From a virus: DNA of 41,483 nt. The position numbers and the translations under genes were made by a program. Where the stretch lies: the IMG/VR virus record IMGVR_UViG_3300044695_001432, positions 1 to 41,483 of that record, one strand, 5' to 3'. Under the pieces are notes generated by a model. It had not been told where the DNA came from. It did not search any database and saw only the letters and a list, made by a program, of their open reading frames with translations. How positions within the stretch are numbered: the stretch's first letter is position 1; every line of letters begins with the position of its first letter. Shown here piece after piece: positions 1-7,496 of the stretch.

Positions 1-391
1 AGATACCTTTATTCTCCCATGACCAATCCATAGTAAACATATATTCACCGCTAATATGACTACCATCACAACGAATTAGTTGTGCGCGTAGCCCAGCCAT
101 ACGAGTGCGAATATTAACATCAATATATGGGCTAAAGCAGTTCCAGTAATAGCAATCCTCAATCTTTGGAACTGGTGCATCCTTCTTCCAACAGAAGGCC
201 ATTAGTGGTCGGCGTGTCCAATTGACACCATTATCTAGAAATGCTTCAAAGAGAGGTACTCGCTTCTCCATGCTTGCGACACTATGCACATCACATAGTG
301 TAAATTCACCATGACCCTTCTCATGATTGTACAGATATTCATTCCGCATATAACATGTGAATGTCGGAAGATTATGATTCAAGTATGCCAT
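1..391 (-). CDS. Conserved phage hypothetical protein, 3' end outside window
   Basis: An open frame starts with ATG at 391-389 and runs without a stop to the window edge, giving at least 130 residues. It begins MAYLNHNLPTFTCYMRNEYL and is rich in aromatic residues, Cys and Trp (for example GVNWTRRP and CYYWNC). The ATG overlaps the TAA stop of the DNA polymerase gene by one base (TAATG), so it is probably translated by coupling to gene 43 and shares its transcript. I do not recognise the family and see no catalytic motif. The open frame and coupled start make it a likely real gene. Its full length cannot be judged here. Confidence 0.75.
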   Translation of the reverse strand, partial: MAYLNHNLPTFTCYMRNEYLYNHEKGHGEFTLCDVHSVASMEKRVPLFEAFLDNGVNWTRRPLMAFCWKKDAPVPKIEDCYYWNCFSPYIDVNIRTRMAGLRAQLIRCDGSHISGEYMFTMDWSWENKGI

Positions 392-2898
392 TAGGTGAAA
401 AACTTCTCCAGTGTAGGTCTATCTTCATCTTGCCATCCAATCACATCAAGGATCGAGCGAAGCGGATCAAGAAATGCCTTTTCAAACTGTGTCTTATAAT
501 CTATGTATCGGTCAATCTCAAACTCTGATGGTAGAACGGATGCGATAGCCAATACATTCTCATTTAATGGATTGGGCATTTTCATATAGCAGAATTTTAC
601 CTTATCACCGTCTTTGATAAGATCATAGGTCTTATCAAGCTTGAGTTGTTTGAGACGAGTATTATATGTCTGACTAGCTCTCACATGAATCGGAATACCC
701 TTCTCGACCATTCTATATTTTCCAAGACCCTGAATACCTCTTGGAAATGCAATATCTTCAAAGCGCATCTTATTGAATTGCTCGCGAAAAGATGCAATAA
801 ACTGATGCATTGCGCTCTCATCTTTAGTCATAATGATATTCAATGCATCTTTAATAGCCTTGCGACAAAATGCGGGAGTCGAAGATTTAACTGCTTCAAT
901 GCCCATCATCTTTAGCTTTGGTGTTTCATATCGCACACCTTCAGAATCATGAACATTCAGAATATAACGCTTCTTACCTGTCCAGATACCACGGTCTGCA
1001 ATGTTCTCTCGCTTCATAGACATCTTCTGTGCGAAGGCATTCATATGCTGGTGCAGGCCTGCATATATCTTGTCAATAACTGGCTTAAATGCTTGTGATG
1101 CAATCTTGTCAAGATAGGTGACAATCTGTTCCGTTGTAGGAGTTTTGTCTTTGAATACCTTAGCAACCAAGCCATCAAGAGTGATATACAAGCTATCGGT
1201 ATCAACCGCGATAACGTAGTCGACATCTTCTGTACCAAGAAGCTTATTGATGTATTCATTAATCTTAACTTCAGCCCAGCGAATAGAAAGCTGTCCACCG
1301 ACTGTGATAGCTGTGGCCTGATTAAGATCATAGAAGCGGAAATATGGATTACCGATTGCACCGTAAGCTGAGTTTAGCTGAACCTTTTTTGCAAGCTGCA
1401 TATTCTTGTATCGAGATACAGACTTTTCATGGTCGCGCTTTTCTTGCGGAGTCTTTGCAGATTCAACAGCCTTTTGAGCCTCGATCATCTTGCGCTTATA
1501 TTCAGACCGACTCTCATACATGCGTTCCATCATCTCAGGCAGAAAGCCCTGAGACTGATTGCTGAAGTATCGACCGTTTGCAGCAAGGCTATAACCCTCA
1601 CGCAGCGGCGGCTGATAATTTGGATCGAGTAGATTATCGACAGTAATATCCACACGATTTACACGATCAAGTGTCTCGGGTGAGATATTATATTGCATGA
1701 TCAAATGCGGATACAGTGAATCCAAATCGAATGACAATACCCATTGATGCGCGCCGACAAGCGGTTCTTTGACATATGCACCAACATAAGCTTCATCCTT
1801 GCTGCCACCACCAGTGATAGGCACGCAGACCTTCTTCTTCCACAGATGATTGTGGATTAGAACATCCCACATCTTAACCTGAGTGAATACGTCAGTGTAA
1901 TTCACCTTAGCATCATAGGCCAGAGCAAGAACCATGTCGATAAGCTTCATTTTCTCATCGAGGCGATCAACAAGTTCAACGTCTTTGATATTATAGTCGA
2001 TAAACTTCTGATAGTTTTCTTTATACAAATTGTGCAATGAACCATATTCAGAATAGTCAAGCTTCTTCTCACCTAGCTCAACATTAGCAATATGATCTAG
2101 GCGATATGATTCTTGTTGTGAATATGTAAACTTCTTATACATTTCAAGGTAATCAAGAGTGGACACGCCAGCCATATCAACGGCCGTCTGCGTCTTACCC
2201 ATGATGTTTGTAGTGCGCTGCGAGATGAATCCCCAAGGAGATAGTCGCTTTGCAGCCTTTGCATCTAATACCTTAGTAATACGATTCACCAGATATGGAA
2301 TATCAAAGAAGGTGACATTCCAACCAGTGACAATCTCAGGATGATGGCCGCGCTCCCATTCCATTAGAAAGGTTTCCAATAGATCACGTTCATCACGGCA
2401 TTTCATATACTTGACATCATGGCGCGATGGGCGATAGTCGCCACAACCCATGACGATAAATTTCTTACCGCGCTTGAGAGTGATAGCCGTGATTGGCTCG
2501 GCCGCAGCTTCTGGTGTTGGGAATCCATTATCAGAACCAACCTCGATATCAAGATTGGCAATCTCGATTAAGTCACGATCATATTGGATTTCATATGGAT
2601 ATTCTTCATTGAGATATGCATATTGAAAGCGAGGCAAGCCAAAGATATCGAAATTGGATACATCGCTATATTGCTCAATGAAATCTTTGGCCTCGCGGAT
2701 ATCGCCAAATTGGCATGGCTCGACCTCTGTACCCCAAATACTTTTCCAGCCTGACTTTGGGGTCAGGCCTTTTCGCTTTGATGGTATAAAGAGGGTCGGC
2801 CGGTATTTAACCTTCTCAGAGAAACGGATTCCGTTCTCATAGCCGCGGACGTGAATCGTGTTACCGATTTGAAAAGCAAATGTATAAAACTTTGTCAT
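391..2898 (-). CDS. 43: Family B replicative DNA polymerase (T4 gp43-like)
   Basis: Replicative DNA polymerase with 3'-5' proofreading. The 835-residue protein is somewhat shorter than T4 gp43 (about 900). The exonuclease domain shows Exo I (NLDIEVGS), Exo II (GWNVTFFDIPYL) and Exo III (YNIKDVELVD). The polymerase domain shows motif A (FDLDSLYP, near residue 391), motif B (KKVQLNSAYGAIGN), motif C (VDTDSLYI, near residue 566) and a KKRY segment. The start MTKFYTFAFQIGN matches the usual N-terminus of the family. A near-consensus sigma-70 promoter ends 7 nt before the ATG, so the message may be leaderless. The gene belongs with the clamp, clamp loader and RegA genes a few kb upstream, and the next gene overlaps its stop codon. 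Confidence 0.97.
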   Translation of the reverse strand: MTKFYTFAFQIGNTIHVRGYENGIRFSEKVKYRPTLFIPSKRKGLTPKSGWKSIWGTEVEPCQFGDIREAKDFIEQYSDVSNFDIFGLPRFQYAYLNEEYPYEIQYDRDLIEIANLDIEVGSDNGFPTPEAAAEPITAITLKRGKKFIVMGCGDYRPSRHDVKYMKCRDERDLLETFLMEWERGHHPEIVTGWNVTFFDIPYLVNRITKVLDAKAAKRLSPWGFISQRTTNIMGKTQTAVDMAGVSTLDYLEMYKKFTYSQQESYRLDHIANVELGEKKLDYSEYGSLHNLYKENYQKFIDYNIKDVELVDRLDEKMKLIDMVLALAYDAKVNYTDVFTQVKMWDVLIHNHLWKKKVCVPITGGGSKDEAYVGAYVKEPLVGAHQWVLSFDLDSLYPHLIMQYNISPETLDRVNRVDITVDNLLDPNYQPPLREGYSLAANGRYFSNQSQGFLPEMMERMYESRSEYKRKMIEAQKAVESAKTPQEKRDHEKSVSRYKNMQLAKKVQLNSAYGAIGNPYFRFYDLNQATAITVGGQLSIRWAEVKINEYINKLLGTEDVDYVIAVDTDSLYITLDGLVAKVFKDKTPTTEQIVTYLDKIASQAFKPVIDKIYAGLHQHMNAFAQKMSMKRENIADRGIWTGKKRYILNVHDSEGVRYETPKLKMMGIEAVKSSTPAFCRKAIKDALNIIMTKDESAMHQFIASFREQFNKMRFEDIAFPRGIQGLGKYRMVEKGIPIHVRASQTYNTRLKQLKLDKTYDLIKDGDKVKFCYMKMPNPLNENVLAIASVLPSEFEIDRYIDYKTQFEKAFLDPLRSILDVIGWQDEDRPTLEKFFT

Positions 2899-2905
2899 AG
2901 GCCCT

Positions 2906-2934
2906 ATTATACAGGGTTTTTACTTGCGTGTAAA
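2906..2934 (-). promoter_or_regulatory. Sigma-70-type promoter of gene 43, leaderless geometry
   Basis: On the minus strand this reads TTTACA, a 17-nt spacer, then TATAAT with an extended -10 (TG directly before the hexamer). The -10 ends 7 nt before the gene 43 ATG, so the expected transcription start falls on or next to the start codon. The -35 lies beside the stop codon of the upstream 107-residue gene. Confidence 0.8.
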
Positions 2935-3243
2935 GGGTAAAACGTTAGCTTTGTCTGGTAAATCTTCAGAATCAAAATTGCTTTTATATCCTGTGATCAT
3001 TTCATTATCAGGTATATATGTAAACATTACGCAGTCTTCACGTATTGTTATTTCTTTTGTTTCTGTAAAAGGTAGATAGTCACCGACACCTATAGACGGC
3101 TTGCCTGATGAACTTGTCATAGGCACTAGCATACCAGGAAACTGGAGATGCCACGCACGCTCAATTTTATTGAAACGTGCGTGGGTTATAATCTCCTCAC
3201 CGCTCACCAGCTTCATGCCGATGATCGGATTATCAGAAATCAT
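2920..3243 (-). CDS. Small conserved phage protein of unknown function
   Basis: A 107-residue protein with an N-terminal segment MISDNPIIGMKLVSGEEIIT and a short, mostly beta-looking sequence with a polar tail. The pattern (gly-met-lys-leu-xxx-gly-glu-glu) resembles small Sm-like beta-barrel proteins seen next to replication genes in T4-like environmental phages, but I cannot confirm that fold by eye. Its ATG overlaps the TAA of the endolysin gene (TAATG), so it is translationally coupled to lysis. The gene 43 promoter begins at its 3' end. No signal peptide or transmembrane segment is visible, so it is not an obvious holin or spanin. Confidence 0.7.
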   Translation of the reverse strand: MISDNPIIGMKLVSGEEIITHARFNKIERAWHLQFPGMLVPMTSSSGKPSIGVGDYLPFTETKEITIREDCVMFTYIPDNEMITGYKSNFDSEDLPDKANVLPFTRK

Positions 3244-3893
3244 TACTCAGCGCCAAGAACACCGAGAATTTCATGATAGTGATGTTCGCGGTCAGCAAGA
3301 CCAAGGTCACCACCGTTGACCAACTTTGTCATCTTACGAACATCACCAGTATCAGCAACTTCATTTAGACCACGAGATTTCCAGAACCACGCAGCCGAGC
3401 GGGCGGCGCCTTCTGGTGTCTCCAGATATGAAGGATCTTCAGACAGATCCTTATTAAGACCCTTTCCGCAATTCGTATAATTGCTACGACCTGTTAGCTG
3501 AATAAGGCCGCGGCCGCGGAACTTCCAGCCATCACCTTCATTTACATTGCCTAGGTTCTTAGAACCCCATGCACCACCATAGATGATATTAGCAATACCT
3601 TCTTGATTTGCAGGCTTCTTTGTCGTGTCATCACGACCAACATCAGCAGCTTGCGCGGCCGTAATGCGAGAACCAAATAGAGCCGTAAGAGCCTGAGACT
3701 TATAGTTCAGATTTTCCTTAATCGCGCTAAACTGAGCGGATTCATGTGCGACCTGAGACAGAAACCCTGCGACTCGCTTAGGTGTATTAATCTCAAATTC
3801 TTCGCAAGCTGCCACAAGCGCATCAGCATACTTATTGAGATTATCCTTATTGGCCTTGGGGAAACATCTATGCAGAATTTCTGCTGAAAGCAT
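3243..3893 (-). CDS. GH19 (chitinase-class) endolysin
   Basis: A peptidoglycan-degrading endolysin of glycoside hydrolase family 19, expected to act as a lysozyme at the end of infection. In the 216-residue protein the catalytic acid is likely Glu51 in QVAHESAQF and the second glutamate Glu60 in KENLNYKS. The GWKFRGRGLIQLTGRSNY block and the C-terminal AAWFWKSRGLNE are typical of phage GH19 lysins. There is no signal peptide, so it needs a holin that I do not see in this window. A very strong ribosome site (AGGAGG, 7 nt before the ATG) precedes it. The upstream neighbour is a 51-residue ORF and the downstream one a 107-residue unknown protein. Confidence 0.93.
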   Translation of the reverse strand: MLSAEILHRCFPKANKDNLNKYADALVAACEEFEINTPKRVAGFLSQVAHESAQFSAIKENLNYKSQALTALFGSRITAAQAADVGRDDTTKKPANQEGIANIIYGGAWGSKNLGNVNEGDGWKFRGRGLIQLTGRSNYTNCGKGLNKDLSEDPSYLETPEGAARSAAWFWKSRGLNEVADTGDVRKMTKLVNGGDLGLADREHHYHEILGVLGAE

Positions 3894-3902
3894 TAGGACC
3901 TC

Positions 3903-4058
3903 CTAACGATTATTTGAATTAAGTTCATCCAGTCTGGCTTGAAGCAAGATCCGATGCTCTTGTGCAATCCGATGATCGGCTAATGCAAATGCAACTTCTT
4001 GACTCGTACACCATTCTGTATATAGCGTGCGTATCTTTGTAATTATTCGATTAAACAT
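3903..4058 (-). CDS. 51-residue hypothetical protein upstream of the endolysin
   Basis: A small ORF reading MFNRIITKIRTLYTEWCTSQ and ending in DELNSNNR. GGAG lies 6 nt before the ATG and the frame ends 9 nt before the endolysin ATG, so the two are probably cotranscribed. The composition is amphipathic and helical (LADHRIAQEHRILLQARLDEL). There is no hydrophobic stretch long enough for a membrane span, so despite its position it is not a convincing holin. I do not recognise a family. Good ribosome site and tight packing are the only support. Confidence 0.6.
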   Translation of the reverse strand: MFNRIITKIRTLYTEWCTSQEVAFALADHRIAQEHRILLQARLDELNSNNR

Positions 4059-4072
4059 GTCTTTCTCCAAAT

Positions 4073-4103
4073 GAAAACAGGGGAGAGGCGGTTGCCTCTC
4101 CCC
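4073..4103 (-). terminator. Intrinsic terminator after hsp20
   Basis: A perfect 10-bp stem (GGGGAGAGGC / GCCTCTCCCC) with a 4-nt loop, followed in the minus-strand direction by TGTTTTC. It sits just after the hsp20 stop codon and separates that gene from the lysis genes. Confidence 0.85.
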
Positions 4104-4112
4104 TTAACAACT

Positions 4113-4133
4113 CTCAACGGTTCATCCGTTGAG
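4113..4133 (-). other. Inverted repeat spanning the hsp20 stop codon
   Basis: CTCAACGG and CCGTTGAG form an 8-bp stem around a 5-nt loop containing the end of the hsp20 frame. Flanking caacaactc and gagttgttg add an alternative outer pairing. It lies immediately upstream of the stronger terminator hairpin and may protect the 3' end or assist termination. Confidence 0.5.
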
Positions 4134-4595
4134 TTGTTGCTTTGTTGACTTCTTACTAGGTGTATCGCCGGCTTCTTCGATATCAACCTTGCGAGGCTTC
4201 TTATGTTCTGGAATGATATTTTCCAGCCATACCTTCAGCAGGCCGTTTACCATCTCGGCATTCTTGACTTCCACTGTGTCAGCAAGATGGAACTCGCGAC
4301 GGAAAGCGCGATCAGCAATTCCCTTATGCAGGAAATTTGACTTCTCATCGCTTTTTGTGGAGCCACGAATAAGCAGACGACCGTCCTGAATTTCAATCTC
4401 AAGGTCGGACTTACCAAAGCCAGCAACAGCTAGCTCAATGACATACTTGTTTTCATCGACCTTGATGATATTGTAGGGAGGCCAGCCTGGCACTGCTTTT
4501 GATAGATGATCGTGGGCTTCTAGCAGACGCTTTGAGACTTCATTGAAGCCGACTGAAAATGTGTCCAGCTTGGACAGATCGGGAAATAAAACCAT
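4122..4595 (-). CDS. hsp20: Small heat shock protein (Hsp20 / alpha-crystallin family)
   Basis: An ATP-independent holdase chaperone of the IbpA type, a common gene in T4-like cyanophages and relatives. From the ATG at 4595 it is 157 residues: N-terminal arm MVLFPDLSKLDTFSVGF, an alpha-crystallin domain (YNIIKVDENKYVIELAVAGF onward, then an LLIRGSTK strand and a FHLADTVEVKNAEMVNGLL strand pair), and a basic tail with KKPRKVDIE. The frame is open 19 codons further upstream, but AGGAGG lies 8 nt before this ATG and the alignable protein starts here. The leader holds a late-promoter-like element and a long hairpin, and a strong terminator follows, so it appears to be its own late transcription unit. 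Confidence 0.93.
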   Translation of the reverse strand: MVLFPDLSKLDTFSVGFNEVSKRLLEAHDHLSKAVPGWPPYNIIKVDENKYVIELAVAGFGKSDLEIEIQDGRLLIRGSTKSDEKSNFLHKGIADRAFRREFHLADTVEVKNAEMVNGLLKVWLENIIPEHKKPRKVDIEEAGDTPSKKSTKQQLNG

Positions 4596-4625
4596 ATTGG
4601 TTCCTCCTTGGTTAAGCGAGGGTTG

Positions 4626-4664
4626 ATATAGACAGCATCCCCTTATGGGCAATGCTGTCTATAT
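4626..4664 (-). promoter_or_regulatory. Leader hairpin of hsp20
   Basis: A perfect 13-bp inverted repeat (ATATAGACAGCAT / ATGCTGTCTATAT) with a 13-nt loop that contains a further CCC/GGG pairing. No T-run follows, so it is not an ordinary terminator. It lies in the untranslated leader, at the predicted 5' end of the message from the promoter just upstream, and may stabilise the mRNA or regulate translation. Confidence 0.65.
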
Positions 4665-4690
4665 TTATCATATAACTATTCTTCTGTCAA
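4660..4690 (-). promoter_or_regulatory. Putative late or hybrid promoter of hsp20
   Basis: The minus strand shows GATAAATA, one base off the T4 late -10 TATAAATA and fitting the NATAAATA form that I recall for T4-like cyanophages. It is preceded at 17 nt by a perfect TTGACA. A T4 late promoter needs no -35, so this may be a hybrid promoter. The TTGACA lies within the end of the mazG gene. Confidence 0.5.
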
Positions 4691-5074
4691 CGGCAAGTCT
4701 GTCATTTCCGGAAGTAAAAATGATAGATCGGGTGGACTATAAGTGGCAGGCTTCATCACCTTACCTTCCGCATTCTTAATGCGCTTGCCATCCACAAATT
4801 TGCTCATATTTGAGCGATGAACTTCAGCAAAGCATCGATCTAGATCAATACCATATGCATGACCTGCGCCATATACAACATAAAGCAGGTCTGTGAGTGC
4901 ATCAGCGATTTCAACAATATCTTCATTGACCATCGCTTCATGAAGTTCTGTAAGCTCCTCATCGATTAATTTATACCGAAGAAGTCTAACATTATCCTCA
5001 GGCCATACTGGCGTTGTATTAACATCTTGTTCGGCTGCACGCATGAAATCAGCAACCATATTGAAATTAGTCAT
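4676..5074 (-). CDS. mazG: MazG-like nucleoside triphosphate pyrophosphohydrolase
   Basis: An all-alpha NTP pyrophosphohydrolase of the MazG / PRA-PH type, which hydrolyses nucleoside triphosphates to monophosphates and pyrophosphate. The 132-residue protein has the metal-binding helix pair: EELTELHEA (Glu39, Glu40, Glu43) and VEIADALTDLLYVVYGAG (Glu55, Asp58), followed by the conserved SNMSKFVDGK region. It is a single-domain form. Phage MazG proteins are often described as adjusting (p)ppGpp or recycling host nucleotides; the sequence does not settle the substrate. The ATG overlaps the end of the dps gene by 8 nt, putting it in the regA-dps-mazG operon. Confidence 0.88.
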   Translation of the reverse strand: MTNFNMVADFMRAAEQDVNTTPVWPEDNVRLLRYKLIDEELTELHEAMVNEDIVEIADALTDLLYVVYGAGHAYGIDLDRCFAEVHRSNMSKFVDGKRIKNAEGKVMKPATYSPPDLSFLLPEMTDLPLTEE

Positions 5075-5519
5075 TCACATTGTTTCCCAGGGTTGAGTGA
5101 AGGAACCAGCCGTGCTTCTCGTGCGCGGCTAGACGATCTTGTAAGAAATTAGCAACTGCATGAGCACCAGCATTTTCGGATTCGGTGAATGCAGTTCTAA
5201 TTGACTGTAGAACTTTAGCATTATCTACAGCTAGCGCAAGTACCATTTCGCGCGCTTCAGGCACTGTTTCAAGTTCGACTAAAGTTGTAAGCTCCTTGAA
5301 ACGACCAAGTGTGCCTGGTGCATATGATCCCATAGTACGAATAAACTCAGCTAGAGGATCAACCGCACCAAATACCTCTTCCCAGATACCACCAAATAGA
5401 TCGTGGTATTGTTTGAAGTCAGGACCCTGCACGTTCCAATGAAAATAGTGAGCCTTGAGATAGAACGTGAAGGTATCTGCGAGAGCTACCTTAAGAGCCT
5501 CGACAACTGGTTGTGCCAT
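5067..5519 (-). CDS. dps: Dps-like ferritin-family DNA-protection protein
   Basis: A Dps / ferritin-like protein that oxidises and stores iron and, in bacteria, coats DNA during stress. The 150 residues show the Dps signature with the likely ferroxidase ligands His27 (YFHWNVQGP), His39 (YHDLFG), Asp54 and Glu58 (VDPLAEFIRTMG). The lysine-rich N-terminal tail used for DNA binding by E. coli Dps is missing, so DNA binding is uncertain. The TAA of regA overlaps its ATG (TAATG). It may protect phage or host DNA from peroxide, or handle iron late in infection. Dps is not a core T4 gene, so it is accessory cargo in the replication operon. Confidence 0.9.
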   Translation of the reverse strand: MAQPVVEALKVALADTFTFYLKAHYFHWNVQGPDFKQYHDLFGGIWEEVFGAVDPLAEFIRTMGSYAPGTLGRFKELTTLVELETVPEAREMVLALAVDNAKVLQSIRTAFTESENAGAHAVANFLQDRLAAHEKHGWFLHSTLGNNVND

Positions 5520-5923
5520 TAGGGTGTCCTCTTTTTACCGATGCTATACTTAGCTTGAAGAATCCAATCGTCTTTTTCTTTATGCGAAAGCACTTTGATT
5601 TGTGAAATCGGTGCGATATTATCCGTGGTCGCATCTGGATCCACAAGTTCGATGAGACCCCATTCCGCTAGCAGATTAACAATAGTGTTTCTGCGTTTGA
5701 GATCGTCATCATCAAAGTTTGTCGGCTTACCATCTAGAGCAAATAGCTCCTTGAAATGCACGATGAAATAGCGACGCTGCTTATGTAGAATGTGACAAGA
5801 CTGATACAACGTCTGATCTTTTCTAGAGGCTACACCAATACGAGTTAGAGTCTCGCGAACTTTTAAAAAGTCCTCAGGATTCTTTAGCCGAACCTCTACC
5901 ATTTCTTCTATGTCTATTGCCAT
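5519..5923 (-). CDS. regA: RegA translational repressor
   Basis: A homologue of T4 RegA, which binds mRNA start regions and represses translation of early genes. The protein is 134 residues from the chosen ATG (MAIDIEEMVEVRLKNPEDF), close to the 122 of T4. Recognisable parts are the LTRIGVASRKDQTLYQSCHI and KRRYFIVHFKELFALDGK segments and the DLKRRNTIVNLLAEWGLIE helix. An upstream ATG at 5950 would add nine residues, but AGGTGGGG is well placed for the ATG at 5923. The position next to gene 62 is as in T4. About 50 nt of its 5' end also encode the end of gp62, so their translation is interlocked. Confidence 0.93.
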   Translation of the reverse strand: MAIDIEEMVEVRLKNPEDFLKVRETLTRIGVASRKDQTLYQSCHILHKQRRYFIVHFKELFALDGKPTNFDDDDLKRRNTIVNLLAEWGLIELVDPDATTDNIAPISQIKVLSHKEKDDWILQAKYSIGKKRTP

Positions 5924-6326
5924 CAGCCCCACCTTTAAATGTCCTATCATGGATTTCGGAGAGCTGATCCTTAGTCAGGACAGTCAGATACTCCTTGGCC
6001 CGGTTGTAATTACACGCATAGTATTCCATAACGGCGTCTATGTCTTTGTCCTCAAAAGGTTTAGGCCATTTCTGACCCATACGCTTCCGAGACCTTATGG
6101 TATTTATGAGATAGTCATGTTGTAACAGACTTGATAGGTGGGACCTCTGGTTCATCTCATTTGCATAGAGGATAGTATCGATATGAAAAGAAAGCGATTT
6201 GTTGACCATAAACGGTTCATAGGTACGCTCCGCTTTCAGAGAATTAACACCATCTCTGAAGAAGTCATGCTTTTTATCACTTATCGCATTGACAAAATCA
6301 AATACATTTTCTAATTCTCTGCTCAT
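5874..6326 (-). CDS. 62: Clamp loader small subunit (gp62-like)
   Basis: The small subunit that joins gp44 to load the gp45 sliding clamp. From the ATG at 6326 it is about 150 residues, shorter than T4 gp62 (187). The conserved core is visible: FDFVNAISDKKHDFF near the N-terminus, YEPFMVNKSLSFHIDTILYA, the NEMNQRSHL segment and the VMEYYACNYNRAKEYL helix. The ATG overlaps the gp44 stop codon (ATGA). A second ATG two codons upstream is also possible. The C-terminal stretch (KGGADGNRHRRNGRGSAKES) is Gly/Arg-rich and overlaps regA in another frame, so it may be a recent extension. Confidence 0.92.
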   Translation of the reverse strand: MSRELENVFDFVNAISDKKHDFFRDGVNSLKAERTYEPFMVNKSLSFHIDTILYANEMNQRSHLSSLLQHDYLINTIRSRKRMGQKWPKPFEDKDIDAVMEYYACNYNRAKEYLTVLTKDQLSEIHDRTFKGGADGNRHRRNGRGSAKES

Positions 6327-7267
6327 TGCCATTCACAATCCATCATAATCTGCGTCAAACAGGCTGCAAGATTGATTTCAGGATTAACCACAAACCCAGC
6401 CTTGTATTGATAATCAGCTAGAATAAGCACAAGATTAGGAATGCTTGATGGCTTCATGAAATCATAAGCACCATCATATAGCTGACGATACAATGCATTT
6501 TGGTCGATCGTCGAATTATGACCAACCCATTTCCGCATACCGGTAAAATCTTTTTCCTTGAGTAGCTTTATCAAGTTCTTGAGATCCATATTAACCATGG
6601 AACCAAGAATGCTTGCATCTATTGCACCTGTCGAACTATGACGCTGCAATTCATTAAGCACTCGACGCCAATCAGGAAAATGCTTATTAATAAGCTCGGC
6701 CACAACCTTCTTATCAAATTCGACATTCTCGGTTGTGAGAATTTCACAAGTACGGCGCATGAATTGAAGCGCGATATCAACCTTATCCTTACCTGTAATC
6801 TGGAACTCGATGGTCGAGCAGCGCGAATGCAATGGCTCGATGATCTTATTCTTGAAATTACAAGTTAGAATAAAACCGCAATTATGTGAATATTGCTCCA
6901 TGAAATTACGGAGAGCAGGTTGCACATGATGCGTCAGATAATCGGCCTCATCTAGAATAACATATTTGCGACCACCCCAAAGAGATACAGTGGAAGCATA
7001 GCCAACAATCTTATTCCGTAATACATCCATAGTGCCATCAAGAGAGCCATTGATTATGATATAATCAGCGCCAATCTCTTGCAGCATCGCCTTAGCGACA
7101 GTAGTCTTACCTACGCCTGCACTGCCTGTGAGTAGTAGGTTTGGAATGCTCTTATCATCCACAAACTTTTGAAAAGTCGACTTGATCGACTCAGGCAATA
7201 TGCAGTCAGCTATCCTCTGAGGTCTATACTTCTCAACCCAAAGGAACTCATCCTGATTGGTCTCCAT
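6323..7267 (-). CDS. 44: Clamp loader AAA+ subunit (gp44-like)
   Basis: The ATPase subunit of the sliding-clamp loader. From METNQDEFLWVEKYRPQ the protein is 314 residues. It shows the family N-terminal box EKYRPQ, Walker A TGSAGVGKT, Walker B VILDEADYL, and the arginine finger SRC box (HSRCSTIEF), followed by the small C-terminal collar domain. The open frame extends six codons upstream, but AAGGTG is best placed for the ATG at 7267. Its start overlaps the preceding 82-residue ORF by 20 nt and its stop overlaps gene 62. Confidence 0.96.
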   Translation of the reverse strand: METNQDEFLWVEKYRPQRIADCILPESIKSTFQKFVDDKSIPNLLLTGSAGVGKTTVAKAMLQEIGADYIIINGSLDGTMDVLRNKIVGYASTVSLWGGRKYVILDEADYLTHHVQPALRNFMEQYSHNCGFILTCNFKNKIIEPLHSRCSTIEFQITGKDKVDIALQFMRRTCEILTTENVEFDKKVVAELINKHFPDWRRVLNELQRHSSTGAIDASILGSMVNMDLKNLIKLLKEKDFTGMRKWVGHNSTIDQNALYRQLYDGAYDFMKPSSIPNLVLILADYQYKAGFVVNPEINLAACLTQIMMDCEWQ

Positions 7268-7496
7268 CTTGTTCACCTTCATCATCTTGTATATTGTTCA
7301 CAGCAAGGTCATCAGCCACGCCATAGAAAAGCATGGCTGCTTGTTCATGCCCTAGGGCTTGGCGATAACCTTTTACAGCTACCGCCAATATTCCCCCAAG
7401 CACCTCTAGGTCGGTGCCTCTATGTCTAGAGACATGTACGACCCTATGAAGCATTCGCACCAAAGCCGCGGTGCCTGCCCCTATATTATCCGTCAC
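7248..7496 (-). CDS. 82-residue hypothetical protein between clamp and clamp loader
   Basis: A small ORF that fills the gap between genes 45 and 44. I place the start at a GTG whose last bases overlap the clamp gene stop (GTGA); the frame also has a TTG six codons upstream. The protein is helical looking (LVRMLHRVVHVSRHRGTDL, then LGHEQAAMLFYGVADDLAV) with an acidic tail. It overlaps the start of gene 44 by 20 nt, typical of packed phage operons. I do not recognise a family. T4 has no gene in this spot. The ribosome site is weak, so expression probably depends on coupling to the clamp gene. Confidence 0.65.
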   Translation of the reverse strand: MTDNIGAGTAALVRMLHRVVHVSRHRGTDLEVLGGILAVAVKGYRQALGHEQAAMLFYGVADDLAVNNIQDDEGEQDGDQSG

